8,498 nucleotides of DNA from Altererythrobacter sp. (GTDB lineage: Bacteria; Pseudomonadota; Alphaproteobacteria; Sphingomonadales; Sphingomonadaceae): the NCBI GenBank assembly GCA_023299945.1, contig JALZVZ010000020.1, positions 1-8,498 of the forward strand. The letters are read 5' to 3'. Position 1 is the first letter of the stretch. Every line of letters begins with the position of its first letter. Of the stretch, positions 1 through 5,777 are shown piece by piece. The translations under genes and the position numbers were made by a program. Below the pieces are notes generated by a model, which saw only the letters and a list, made by a program, of their open reading frames with translations, did not search any database and was not told where the DNA came from.

Positions 1-955
1 CGGGCGCTTTTCCCGCGGGCTTTTGTCGCGGCCATCGCTGACAGATGTGCTGAGCTGGCGCGCTCATGTGGATAGAGCGATGAAGCCGTTGCTGGATGAC
101 CCTAATCATGCCGCGCTGATCCAATTGGGCATCGCGCATGAGCAGCAACATCAAGAATTGCTGCTAACCGATATTAAACACGCGCTTTTCCAAAATCCGC
201 TGGGTCCCGCGATGTTTGAAGGGCTGCCGCAGGCCTCCTCGCCGCAAGAGGCTGGTTGGTATGAGCATGATGGCGGCGTGGTTGAAATCGGTCACCAAGG
301 TGACGGTTTTGCGTTCGATAATGAAGGTCCGCGCCACCGCGCATTGCTGGAACCTTTCGCCCTTGCCAAAAGGCTAGTGACCAATGGCGAATGGGCGGAA
401 TTCATCGCTGACGGAGGCTATAGCAATGCGGCCTTGTGGCTGGCGGATGGTTGGGCATGGCTTAACGAAAATGCCATTACCGCGCCGCTCTATTGGCGTG
501 ATGAAAAGCATTTCACCCATCAAGGTTGGCGGGCCCGCGACGCCAATGCTCCCGTCACCCACATCTCCTATTTCGAAGCCGATGCGTTTGCCAGCTGGGC
601 CGGTATGCGCCTGCCGACAGAGTTTGAATGGGAGGCGATTGGGGCTGGGCAACACCCAAGCGGGGGGAGCCAGCTCGACACCGCATCTGCACCATTGCCA
701 ACAGGCTCTGACAGCATTTTCGGCGATTGCTGGCAGTTCACCCGCTCCGCCTATTTGCCGTACCCTCGCTTTAAGCCAGCAGGCGGCGCGGTCGGCGAAT
801 ATAATGGCAAATTTATGAGCGGTCAGTTCGTGCTGAAGGGCGCCAGCTGCGCGACGGTGCGCGGGCATTCGCGCGCATCTTATCGCAATTTCTTCTATCC
901 TCATCAACGTTGGCAGTTTACTGGACTGCGGCTGGCAAAGGATATGGGGCAATGA
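1..955 (+). CDS. egtB: Ergothioneine biosynthesis protein EgtB, 5' partial
   Basis: EgtB is a non-haem iron sulfoxide synthase. It uses O2 to join the imidazole of hercynine to the sulfur of a cysteine-type donor, in the cytoplasm. The frame is open from base 2, so the gene starts outside the window; family members are roughly 400-430 residues and about 317 are visible. Counting from base 23, residues 39-43 are HEQQH, two of the three iron-binding histidines of the DinB-like domain; the third lies upstream. The FGE-sulfatase-type domain follows, with FDNEGPRH (98-105), RLPTEFEWE (196-204), a WQFTRSAYLPYP stretch near 237-248, EYNGKFM (259-265) and a C-terminal YRNFF...RWQFTGLRL. The TTG at 23 is not taken as the start, because residues before it (RGLL before SRPS) also fit the family. 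The stop overlaps the egtD start (ATGA). Whether the donor is gamma-glutamylcysteine or cysteine cannot be told from this part. Confidence 0.95.
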   Translation, partial: GRFSRGLLSRPSLTDVLSWRAHVDRAMKPLLDDPNHAALIQLGIAHEQQHQELLLTDIKHALFQNPLGPAMFEGLPQASSPQEAGWYEHDGGVVEIGHQGDGFAFDNEGPRHRALLEPFALAKRLVTNGEWAEFIADGGYSNAALWLADGWAWLNENAITAPLYWRDEKHFTHQGWRARDANAPVTHISYFEADAFASWAGMRLPTEFEWEAIGAGQHPSGGSQLDTASAPLPTGSDSIFGDCWQFTRSAYLPYPRFKPAGGAVGEYNGKFMSGQFVLKGASCATVRGHSRASYRNFFYPHQRWQFTGLRLAKDMGQ

Positions 956-1938
956 CGCAGAATAAAGGGCTTTCTTTGGTCGAACTGGACGATCAAGGCG
1001 TCGACCTTGCGTTTAGAGCAGATGTGATCGCGGGGCTTTCGCAGGCGCAAAAGGCGCTGCCTGCGCGCTGGCTCTATGATGATGCCGGATCGCAATTGTT
1101 CGAGGATATCACACAGATACCCGAATATTATCCCACGCGCGCCGAGACACAGATTTTGGGTAACCGCGCAGACGAATTTGCAAGCGACATTGGCAGCGGA
1201 CGCGCTGTGGTGGAATTTGGTTCGGGCAGCTCGGTAAAGACGCCTCTGCTGCTCAGCGCGATTGATCCTGCGGCATATGTGCCGCTGGATATTTCGGGCG
1301 ATTTTCTGCGCGCTGCGGCGGCTGACCTATCAGCCAAATTTCTCGGACTTCCTGTCTATCCGGTGGAGGCCGACTTTATGCGCACTGTCGCGCTGCCGGA
1401 TGCTGTAAAAGACATGCCTAAGCTGGGGTTTTTCCCCGGCTCCACGATTGGCAATATGGTCGCGCGCACAGCGGTCGATTTGCTGCGCACCATGCGCGAG
1501 ACATTGGGTGAGGGATCGAAATTGCTCATCGGCATGGACCTCATTAAGGATAAGGATGTGCTGGTCGCGGCCTATGATGATGCAGGCGGGGTTACGGCTG
1601 AATTTAACCTCAATCTAGCGCGCCGGATCAACCGCGAATTGGATGGCGATATTCCGGTCGATGCACTGGAACATGTCGCTTTGTGGAATGATGATCATGC
1701 ACGTATTGAGATGCATTTGCGTGCCAAACACGCGCTCCAATTCACCGTTTCTGGCGAGATTTTTTCGATGGCGGCAGGAGAGACAATCCACACCGAAAAC
1801 AGCCATAAATTCACGCGCCGAACCTCCGCCACTTTGCTGCTGGCGGGAGGATGGACGCCGGTAAAACGCTGGCTGGATGATGAGGGGCGCTTTTCGCTTA
1901 TCCTTGCTGAGGCAACTATTCCGCGCAGCGCTCCGTAG
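952..1938 (+). CDS. egtD: L-histidine N(alpha)-methyltransferase EgtD
   Basis: EgtD transfers three methyl groups from S-adenosylmethionine to the alpha-amino group of histidine, giving hercynine, the substrate of EgtB. The product from the ATG at 952 is 328 residues, close to the 321 of the mycobacterial enzyme. Visible family landmarks are IPEYYPTRAE (56-65), the SAM loop VEFGSGSS (87-94), PLDIS (111-115), FFPGSTIGN (160-168, matching the Gly161/Asn166 region of M. smegmatis EgtD), Tyr208 in AAYDD, Met254, and HTENS (280-284), which places Glu282 and Ser284 as in the known histidine pocket. An in-frame ATG exists at 910 but would overlap egtB by 46 bases and add 14 unconserved residues. The ATG at 952 has AAAGGAT (937-943) 8 bases upstream and the 4-base ATGA overlap typical of translational coupling. 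It should be co-transcribed with egtB. Confidence 0.96.
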   Translation: MTQNKGLSLVELDDQGVDLAFRADVIAGLSQAQKALPARWLYDDAGSQLFEDITQIPEYYPTRAETQILGNRADEFASDIGSGRAVVEFGSGSSVKTPLLLSAIDPAAYVPLDISGDFLRAAAADLSAKFLGLPVYPVEADFMRTVALPDAVKDMPKLGFFPGSTIGNMVARTAVDLLRTMRETLGEGSKLLIGMDLIKDKDVLVAAYDDAGGVTAEFNLNLARRINRELDGDIPVDALEHVALWNDDHARIEMHLRAKHALQFTVSGEIFSMAAGETIHTENSHKFTRRTSATLLLAGGWTPVKRWLDDEGRFSLILAEATIPRSAP

Positions 1939-1947
1939 CTAGCAGCC

Positions 1948-2910
1948 ATGGTACAAGCAAAACCTACTATCGCCGTAATTGGCGCAGGAATGGCGGGTCT
2001 GACCTGCGCCACTCGGCTTGCAGAGGCGGGCTGCGCGCCGGTTCTTTTCGACAAAGGACGCGGGCCGGGCGGACGCATGGCGGCACGCCGCGCAGAAGTT
2101 GCTGGCGAAACCGTTAGCTTTGATCACGGCGCACAAATTCTAACCGCGCAGACCCCCGAATTTGCCGCGCAATTATCCGCATGGAAAGTGGCTGGCGCGG
2201 CGGCGCGCTGGGATAGTGCTGGCCAGGGTGCCTATGTCGGCACGTCCGGTATGAATGGGCCTATCCGCAGAATGGCAGAGCCGCTCGACGTGCGCTGGGG
2301 CGTACGGATTGAGACTGTGCAACAGGGCAATGGCGATTGGATTTTAAGCCATAACGGGGGTGAAGAGCGTTTCGGTCAGGTGATTTGCGCTATTCCAGCA
2401 GAACAGGCGGCTGTGCTGCTCGCTGATGCCGCGCCAGATTATGCAGCAAAAGCCGCCAGCATCACATCCACCCCGTGCTGGGCATTGATGGCAGCATTTG
2501 ATGCAAAGCTAGATTTGTCCGATACGGTCACCGGCTTTGATACTGATGCCATCGGCTGGGCCGCGCGCAATTCTGCCAAGCCGCAGCGTAGCGGTTCAGA
2601 ATGCTGGGTCATGCATGGCTCTGCCGATTTCTCCCAAAGCATTTTGGAGCACAGCAAAGAGGAGGCCGCCGCTGCACTCCTCATCGCCTTCGCCAAGCAA
2701 ACCGGTGTATCATTGCCCGCCGCCATCCACACAGCCGCGCATCGGTGGCTTTATGCTTTCCCGCAAGTGGGCGCAGATGCTGCAGGGCATTTGTGGGACG
2801 CAGAGGCAGGCCTTGGCGTTTGCGGAGACTGGCTCCACGGGCCGCGCGCAGAAAACGCCTTTCTTTCGGGCCGTGCATTGGCCGCAAATATCTTGGACAG
2901 CGCAGCCTAA
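1948..2910 (+). CDS. Renalase-like NAD(P)/FAD-dependent oxidoreductase
   Basis: This is a 320-residue flavoprotein of the amine-oxidase/renalase-like group (predicted NAD/FAD-dependent oxidoreductases). A Rossmann FAD site opens the protein: IAVIGAGMAG (8-17) with the GxGxxG glycines at 12, 14 and 17, then an acidic end of strand 2 (FDK, 34-36) and the GRGPGGRMAARR loop (37-48) usual in this family. FDHGAQ (58-63) follows the expected order. The C-terminal FAD-closing motif is clear: LGVCGDWLHGPRAENAFLSGRALA (289-312). No signal peptide is seen. The gene starts 9 bases after the egtD stop, so it probably belongs to the same transcript. That hints at a link to ergothioneine or thiol/amine chemistry, but no substrate can be named. 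Bacterial renalases oxidise off-form NAD(P)H isomers, which is one possibility. The ribosome binding site is weak, suggesting reinitiation after egtD. Confidence 0.85.
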   Translation: MVQAKPTIAVIGAGMAGLTCATRLAEAGCAPVLFDKGRGPGGRMAARRAEVAGETVSFDHGAQILTAQTPEFAAQLSAWKVAGAAARWDSAGQGAYVGTSGMNGPIRRMAEPLDVRWGVRIETVQQGNGDWILSHNGGEERFGQVICAIPAEQAAVLLADAAPDYAAKAASITSTPCWALMAAFDAKLDLSDTVTGFDTDAIGWAARNSAKPQRSGSECWVMHGSADFSQSILEHSKEEAAAALLIAFAKQTGVSLPAAIHTAAHRWLYAFPQVGADAAGHLWDAEAGLGVCGDWLHGPRAENAFLSGRALAANILDSAA

Positions 2911-2961
2911 GCGCTTTTGCGTTCATAGACCGGCAGGGATAGGCCGTGTAGAAAGCTCCAT

Positions 2962-3639
2962 ATGAGTATCCAGAACTTCTGGGATAATGCAGCCATTGCA
3001 ATCGGGGCCGTGCCGCGATCGGAGCTGCTCATCATCGCCATCGCGGCGGTGGTGGTCGGTTTTGCAGGTTCGCTGATGGTGCGCGGGCGTGTGCCGCTGG
3101 GCGGTTTTGTGCGCACGGGTAGTACTCTCGTGCTTGTCGGTGTGCTGGTCGTCGTTTTGCTGCAGCTGTCGCGTTTTGACCCGCGCCTTGCCGTGGCTTT
3201 GCCGCAGATAGGCCTGCCGGAACAGATTGTGGAGGGCGGTGAAACCCGCATCACAAAGGCGGCAGACGGGCATTTTTGGCTGCGTGCTGAAATTAACGGA
3301 GTGCCAGCAAACTTCCTGATTGATACAGGCGCAACCGTCACTGCAATTTCGCAAGATTTGGCTGATGAAGCGCGGCTTGAGCCAAGACGCGGCGGATTGC
3401 CGGTGTCGATCGGCACAGCCAATGGCCCCGTAAGCGCGCAGCTAGCGACGATTGATGAATTGCGCTTTGGCAATGTCACAGCGCGCGGGCTGGATGCGGT
3501 GATCGCGCCGACATTGGGCGAGACGAATGTGGTGGGTATGAATTTGCTCTCACGCCTCGCGTCTTACCGCGTGGAAAATGCGAGTGAGGAAATGGTGCTC
3601 GTGCCCAATAATCCGCAGGAACCGCTCGAAGTGCGCTGA
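2962..3639 (+). CDS. Membrane-anchored retropepsin-like aspartic protease (TIGR02281-type)
   Basis: The protein has 225 residues. Two hydrophobic segments lie at the N-terminus, about 21-40 (ELLIIAIAAVVVGFAGSLMV) and 54-69 (STLVLVGVLVVVLLQL), separated by a short basic loop with RGR and R51. A single retroviral-type aspartic protease domain follows from about 95 to 215. Its catalytic motif is FLIDTGATVTAIS (118-130) with Asp121. The second conserved element, NVVGMNLLSRL (189-199), corresponds to the hydrophobic-hydrophobic-Gly segment that supports the flap and active site. With only one DTG per chain, the active enzyme is expected to be a dimer. By topology the protease domain is probably tethered at the membrane; which side it faces is not certain. 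The start has a poor ribosome binding site (GAAAG about 8 bases upstream). It sits 51 bases after the flavoprotein, in the same direction. Substrates of this family are not generally known. Confidence 0.85.
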   Translation: MSIQNFWDNAAIAIGAVPRSELLIIAIAAVVVGFAGSLMVRGRVPLGGFVRTGSTLVLVGVLVVVLLQLSRFDPRLAVALPQIGLPEQIVEGGETRITKAADGHFWLRAEINGVPANFLIDTGATVTAISQDLADEARLEPRRGGLPVSIGTANGPVSAQLATIDELRFGNVTARGLDAVIAPTLGETNVVGMNLLSRLASYRVENASEEMVLVPNNPQEPLEVR

Positions 3640-3702
3640 ACTGGTTATTGGGTTAGTTTACGCTTGTTGCCCCAACGCATAGCTTTGCTCTCACACATTT
3701 TT

Positions 3703-3708
3703 GGAGAG
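3703..3708 (+). promoter_or_regulatory. Ribosome binding site of the SDR gene
   Basis: GGAGAG lies 5 bases before the ATG at 3714. It is the strongest Shine-Dalgarno match in the window and fixes the start. The 74 bases between the protease stop and this start may also hold a promoter, but I see no convincing -35/-10 pair. Confidence 0.7.
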
Positions 3709-3713
3709 ACATT

Positions 3714-4475
3714 ATGAGCGCCCTATTCGACCTCACAGGAAAAACTGCCGTTGTTACCGGCGCAGGCCGCGGCATTGGCGAGGGCATCGCCACCACGCTG
3801 GCAGAGGCGGGCGCTAACATCGTATGTGCGGCGCGCTCCACCGATCAGATTGAGCACACCGCCAATGTCATCAACGCCAGCAATACGGGAGGTCGCGCAA
3901 TTTTCCATCAAACCGATGTGTCCTCGCCCGAGGATATGAAGGCGCTGGCGCAGCGCGCGGTGGATGAGTTTGGCAGTCTTGATATTTGGGTGAACAATGC
4001 GGGCGGTTCGCTGGTATCTTGCCCCTTGGCAGAGCTCGATCCGGCAGAATGGGACAAGACAATTGCGGTAAACCTGTCCTCGATCTTTTACTCTGTTCAA
4101 GCCGCCGTGCCGCATTTCACCGATAAGAGCGCGATGGTGAATATCTCCTCGCTTGCCGGGCTAGAGCCCTTTGCAGGCAGCGCGCATTATTCAGCCGCCA
4201 AAGCGGGCGTGAATATGCTGACGAAGACGCTGGGCATTGAGCTTGGGCCCAAAACGCGCGTCAATACGATCATGCCGGGCTTTGTACCCACCGATACGGT
4301 GAAAAAGGCGCTGAGCATGTCGGATGAGGATTTCGGCCCGCTGCTAGAGCAGTTGCAACTGCCAGCAGGGCGTTTGGGCACGCCGCAAGATATCGCCGCT
4401 CTGGTATTGTATATGGTCGCGCCATCATCGGAATGGCTGACGGGTCAGGCTGTCGCGCTTAGCGGTAAGCCGTAG
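3714..4475 (+). CDS. Short-chain dehydrogenase/reductase (classical SDR)
   Basis: This 253-residue NAD(P)-dependent oxidoreductase has the usual size of the classical SDR family. Cofactor motif TGAGRGIG spans 15-22, NNAG 94-97, Asn120 follows in AVNLSS, and the catalytic set is Ser146 (NISSLAG), Tyr159 and Lys163 (YSAAK). PGF (188-190) follows as in active members. The end of strand 2 reads CAARS (38-42); the arginine there favours NADP(H), though this is inference. The C-terminus WLTGQAVALSGKP resembles the TGQ...DGG ending of FabG-like enzymes, but the usual DGG is replaced by SGK. Relatives reduce 3-oxoacyl groups, sugars or other alcohols, so the substrate cannot be assigned. Its own strong ribosome binding site and a 74-base gap upstream suggest a separate transcription unit. 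It converges on the tRNA on the other strand. Confidence 0.93.
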   Translation: MSALFDLTGKTAVVTGAGRGIGEGIATTLAEAGANIVCAARSTDQIEHTANVINASNTGGRAIFHQTDVSSPEDMKALAQRAVDEFGSLDIWVNNAGGSLVSCPLAELDPAEWDKTIAVNLSSIFYSVQAAVPHFTDKSAMVNISSLAGLEPFAGSAHYSAAKAGVNMLTKTLGIELGPKTRVNTIMPGFVPTDTVKKALSMSDEDFGPLLEQLQLPAGRLGTPQDIAALVLYMVAPSSEWLTGQAVALSGKP

Positions 4476-4501
4476 AGCAGATATAATTGAGCGATCCCAA
4501 A

Positions 4502-4516
4502 CGGCGCGAAGCGCCG
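4502..4516. repeat. Inverted repeat A in the SDR/tRNA-Gln intergenic region
   Basis: CGGCGC-GAA-GCGCCG is a perfect 6-bp stem, 27 bases after the SDR stop. A further GGCGCC palindrome at 4521-4526 could compete with it. On the + strand it may help end the SDR transcript, but no T-run follows on either strand (on - it is followed by GTTTGGG), so a classic intrinsic terminator is not supported. Confidence 0.5.
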
Positions 4517-4540
4517 CAAGGGCGCCTGCCCGCCTGCGAC

Positions 4541-4561
4541 CACGCGATCTTTGATCGTGTG
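4541..4561. repeat. Inverted repeat B in the SDR/tRNA-Gln intergenic region
   Basis: CACGCGATC-TTT-GATCGTGTG forms a 9-bp stem with one G-T pair and a three-base loop. No T-run adjoins. It is the middle one of three successive hairpins in this gap and could act in RNA 3'-end formation for the SDR gene or the tRNA transcript. Confidence 0.5.
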
Positions 4562-4570
4562 ATCGAGGAC

Positions 4571-4595
4571 ATCGCAGCACGGAGGTGCTGCAGAT
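4571..4595. repeat. Inverted repeat C, just downstream of tRNA-Gln
   Basis: GCAGCAC-GGAG-GTGCTGC (4574-4591) is a perfect 7-bp stem. It can be lengthened by three more pairs (4571-4573 with 4593-4595) around a single bulged A. On the - strand it begins about 15 bases after the tRNA CCA end, where a terminator or processing hairpin would be expected. No T-tract follows, so if it stops transcription it is not of the classic type. Confidence 0.5.
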
Positions 4596-4609
4596 AACAA
4601 AAGAGTAAT

Positions 4610-4684
4610 TGGCTGGGGCGGCAGGGATCGAACCTGCGAATGCCGCTACCAAAAAGCGGTGCCTTACCACTTGGCCACGCCCCA
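4610..4684 (-). tRNA. tRNA-Gln (anticodon UUG)
   Basis: The 75-nt gene on the - strand folds as a complete cloverleaf with encoded CCA (TGG at 4610-4612 on +). The acceptor stem TGGGGCG pairs with CGCCCCA, including the U1-A72 pair typical of tRNA-Gln, with G73 as discriminator. The anticodon stem CCGCT/AGCGG holds the loop TTTTGGT, giving anticodon TTG (CAA at 4650-4652 on +) and G37. The T arm reads GCAGGTTCGATCCCTGC. It is transcribed toward the SDR gene and has the hairpin at 4571-4595 behind it. Length and sequence match bacterial tRNA-Gln(UUG). Confidence 0.97.
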
Positions 4685-4696
4685 GCACGAAGGCGC

Positions 4697-4724
4697 TCTA
4701 TAACGCGCTTTTTGCATATGAAAA
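4697..4724 (-). promoter_or_regulatory. Possible tRNA-Gln promoter
   Basis: On the - strand TTTTCA (4724-4719) and TATAGA (4702-4697) are separated by 16 bases, each a 4/6 match to the sigma-70 hexamers. The predicted start would lie a few bases before the tRNA 5' end at 4684. A GC-rich stretch (GCGCC) follows the -10, the kind of discriminator known from stable-RNA promoters under stringent control. Weak matches, so this is a suggestion only. Confidence 0.3.
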
Positions 4725-4756
4725 GGGGTCCCTCGCAGAAACCCTGATATCACAGC

Positions 4757-4781
4757 AAAAAAGCTAGTGCGCTGAGCGCTA
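4757..4781 (-). terminator. Candidate intrinsic terminator of yghU
   Basis: Reading the - strand from the yghU stop codon, TAGCGC-TCA-GCG-(CA)-CTA can fold into a short stem with a two-base bulge. GC and a run of six T (4762-4757) follow at once. Stem plus T-run is the layout of an intrinsic terminator, although the stem is short and includes the stop codon itself. Confidence 0.4.
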
Positions 4782-5639
4782 TCTGGTCAGGTTTTTACCT
4801 TCAAAATCAGCGGCAGAGTGGCGTTCGGCCAATTGCATGTCTTCCTCGCCCCAAACCTTATTAACGATGCGCCCGCGTTGAACGCCGGGGCGTGCAAAGA
4901 TTTCCTCCACCCAGCGGCCCACGTTTTTATATTCGTGGATAGAAAGGAAGGTTTTCGCCTCATTGTAGATGTGCCCGGTGGTGAAGGGGGCAAGCCATGG
5001 CCAATTGGCAATGTCCGCGATGGAATAATCATCCCCGCCAAGAAAGCGCGATTCGCCCAGGCGCTGGTCTGCCACATCGAAAATGCGCTTCACTTCCATC
5101 GCATAGCGGTTGATCGGATATTCCCATTTCTCTGGCGCATAGGCGTAGAAATGGCCAAAGCCGCCGCCGATAAATGGACCCGATGCGACCTGCCAAAATA
5201 CCCAGCTGAGGACTTCAGCGCGGGCGGCGGGTTCTGTCGGCAGGAATGCGCCAAATTTCTCTGCCAGATGCACTAGGATCGCGCCTGATTCGAAAACGCG
5301 GAAAGGTGTGTCGCCGCTCTTGTCGAGCAGCGCGGGGATTTTGGAATTGGGATTGATCCCGACAAAGCCGCTAGTGAATTGGTCGCCCTCGCCAATATTA
5401 ACAGTGTAGGCGTCATATTCCGCGCCAGTGTGGCCCGCCTCCAGCAGCTCCTCCAGCATGATCGTGACCTTCACGCCGTTGGGCGTCGCCAGCGAATGCA
5501 GTTGGAACGGATGATCGCCTTCGCGCAGAGCTTTTTCCTCGCGCGCACCAGCGGTGGGCCGGTTGATATTGGCAAATTTTCCGCCGTTTTCCGAATCATA
5601 AGTCCATACTTCGGGTGGGGTGTAAGTGGGATCGGCCAT
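4779..5639 (-). CDS. yghU: Nu-class glutathione S-transferase / disulfide-bond oxidoreductase YghU
   Basis: The 286-residue protein aligns by eye along its whole length with E. coli YghU (288 residues), a Nu-class enzyme that binds two glutathiones or glutathione disulfide and shows disulfide reductase activity. The N-terminal extension (VWTYDSENGGKFANINRPTAG, 11-31) is typical of YghU and precedes the thioredoxin fold. Thr52 and Asn54 in TPNGVKV take the place of a catalytic cysteine or tyrosine. NPNSKIPAL (96-104) carries the cis-proline, and FESGAIL (116-122) the glutathione gamma-glutamyl contact. The helical domain has FIGGGFGHFYAYAP (156-169) and the N-capping YSIADIANWPW (205-215). AAGGAT (5654-5649 on -) stands 9 bases before the ATG and supports the start. 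It is divergent from the nadE gene and runs toward the tRNA, with a probable terminator at the stop codon. Cytoplasmic; no signal peptide. Confidence 0.95.
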   Translation of the reverse strand: MADPTYTPPEVWTYDSENGGKFANINRPTAGAREEKALREGDHPFQLHSLATPNGVKVTIMLEELLEAGHTGAEYDAYTVNIGEGDQFTSGFVGINPNSKIPALLDKSGDTPFRVFESGAILVHLAEKFGAFLPTEPAARAEVLSWVFWQVASGPFIGGGFGHFYAYAPEKWEYPINRYAMEVKRIFDVADQRLGESRFLGGDDYSIADIANWPWLAPFTTGHIYNEAKTFLSIHEYKNVGRWVEEIFARPGVQRGRIVNKVWGEEDMQLAERHSAADFEGKNLTR

Positions 5640-5753
5640 ACTGCTTGTATCCTTGATACGCTTGAGCGAGGGTATGATTGGTTTCGCTTCTTAATTCGTT
5701 AGGTGGTGGATGATGGTTACAAAGGCAAGAGGTCCATTGTGACTTGCAAAACA

Positions 5754-5768
5754 TATCCTAAAAGGATA
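5754..5768. promoter_or_regulatory. Perfect inverted repeat before the HTH-NadE start: candidate operator or RBS-masking hairpin
   Basis: TATCCT-AAA-AGGATA has two perfect 6-base arms around three A, ending 9 bases before the ATG at 5778. The right arm overlaps the best ribosome binding site (AAAGGA, 5761-5766). Two readings are possible. As DNA it could be the binding site of the helix-turn-helix domain encoded just downstream; a weak promoter (TTGCAA 5744-5749, 17-base gap, TACTTT 5767-5772) would put it between -35 and -10, the classic place for a repressor. As RNA, the 6-bp stem would cover the Shine-Dalgarno sequence. The repeat is visible; its function is inferred. Confidence 0.45.
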
Positions 5769-5777
5769 CTTTTTGCC

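Noticed and set aside
23..25. TTG at 23 as the start of egtB
   Set aside because: The frame is open to the window edge, the residues before it fit EgtB, and about a quarter of the family length, including one iron-binding histidine, would be missing.
910..951. ATG at 910 as an earlier egtD start
   Set aside because: It overlaps egtB by 46 bases and adds 14 residues that do not fit the family; the ATGA overlap at 952 with AAAGGAT upstream is better.
374..952. 192-codon open frame on - opposite egtB
   Set aside because: It lies wholly inside the unmistakable EgtB coding region and its product has no recognisable motif; it is a shadow of GC-rich codons.
2907..3479. 190-codon open frame on - opposite the aspartic protease
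   Set aside because: Low-complexity Ser/Thr/Pro composition and complete overlap with a gene that has clear motifs.
4425..4688. 87-codon open frame on - through the tRNA and hairpin region
   Set aside because: It contains the whole tRNA-Gln and the structured intergenic sequence; the translation is an artefact.
5647..5659. GTATC-CTT-GATAC before yghU as a second operator, since AAGGATAC also occurs in the nadE palindrome
   Set aside because: AAGGAT serves as the Shine-Dalgarno sequence of egtD, yghU and nadE alike, so the shared 8-mer is most simply a ribosome binding site. The 5-base arms are short.
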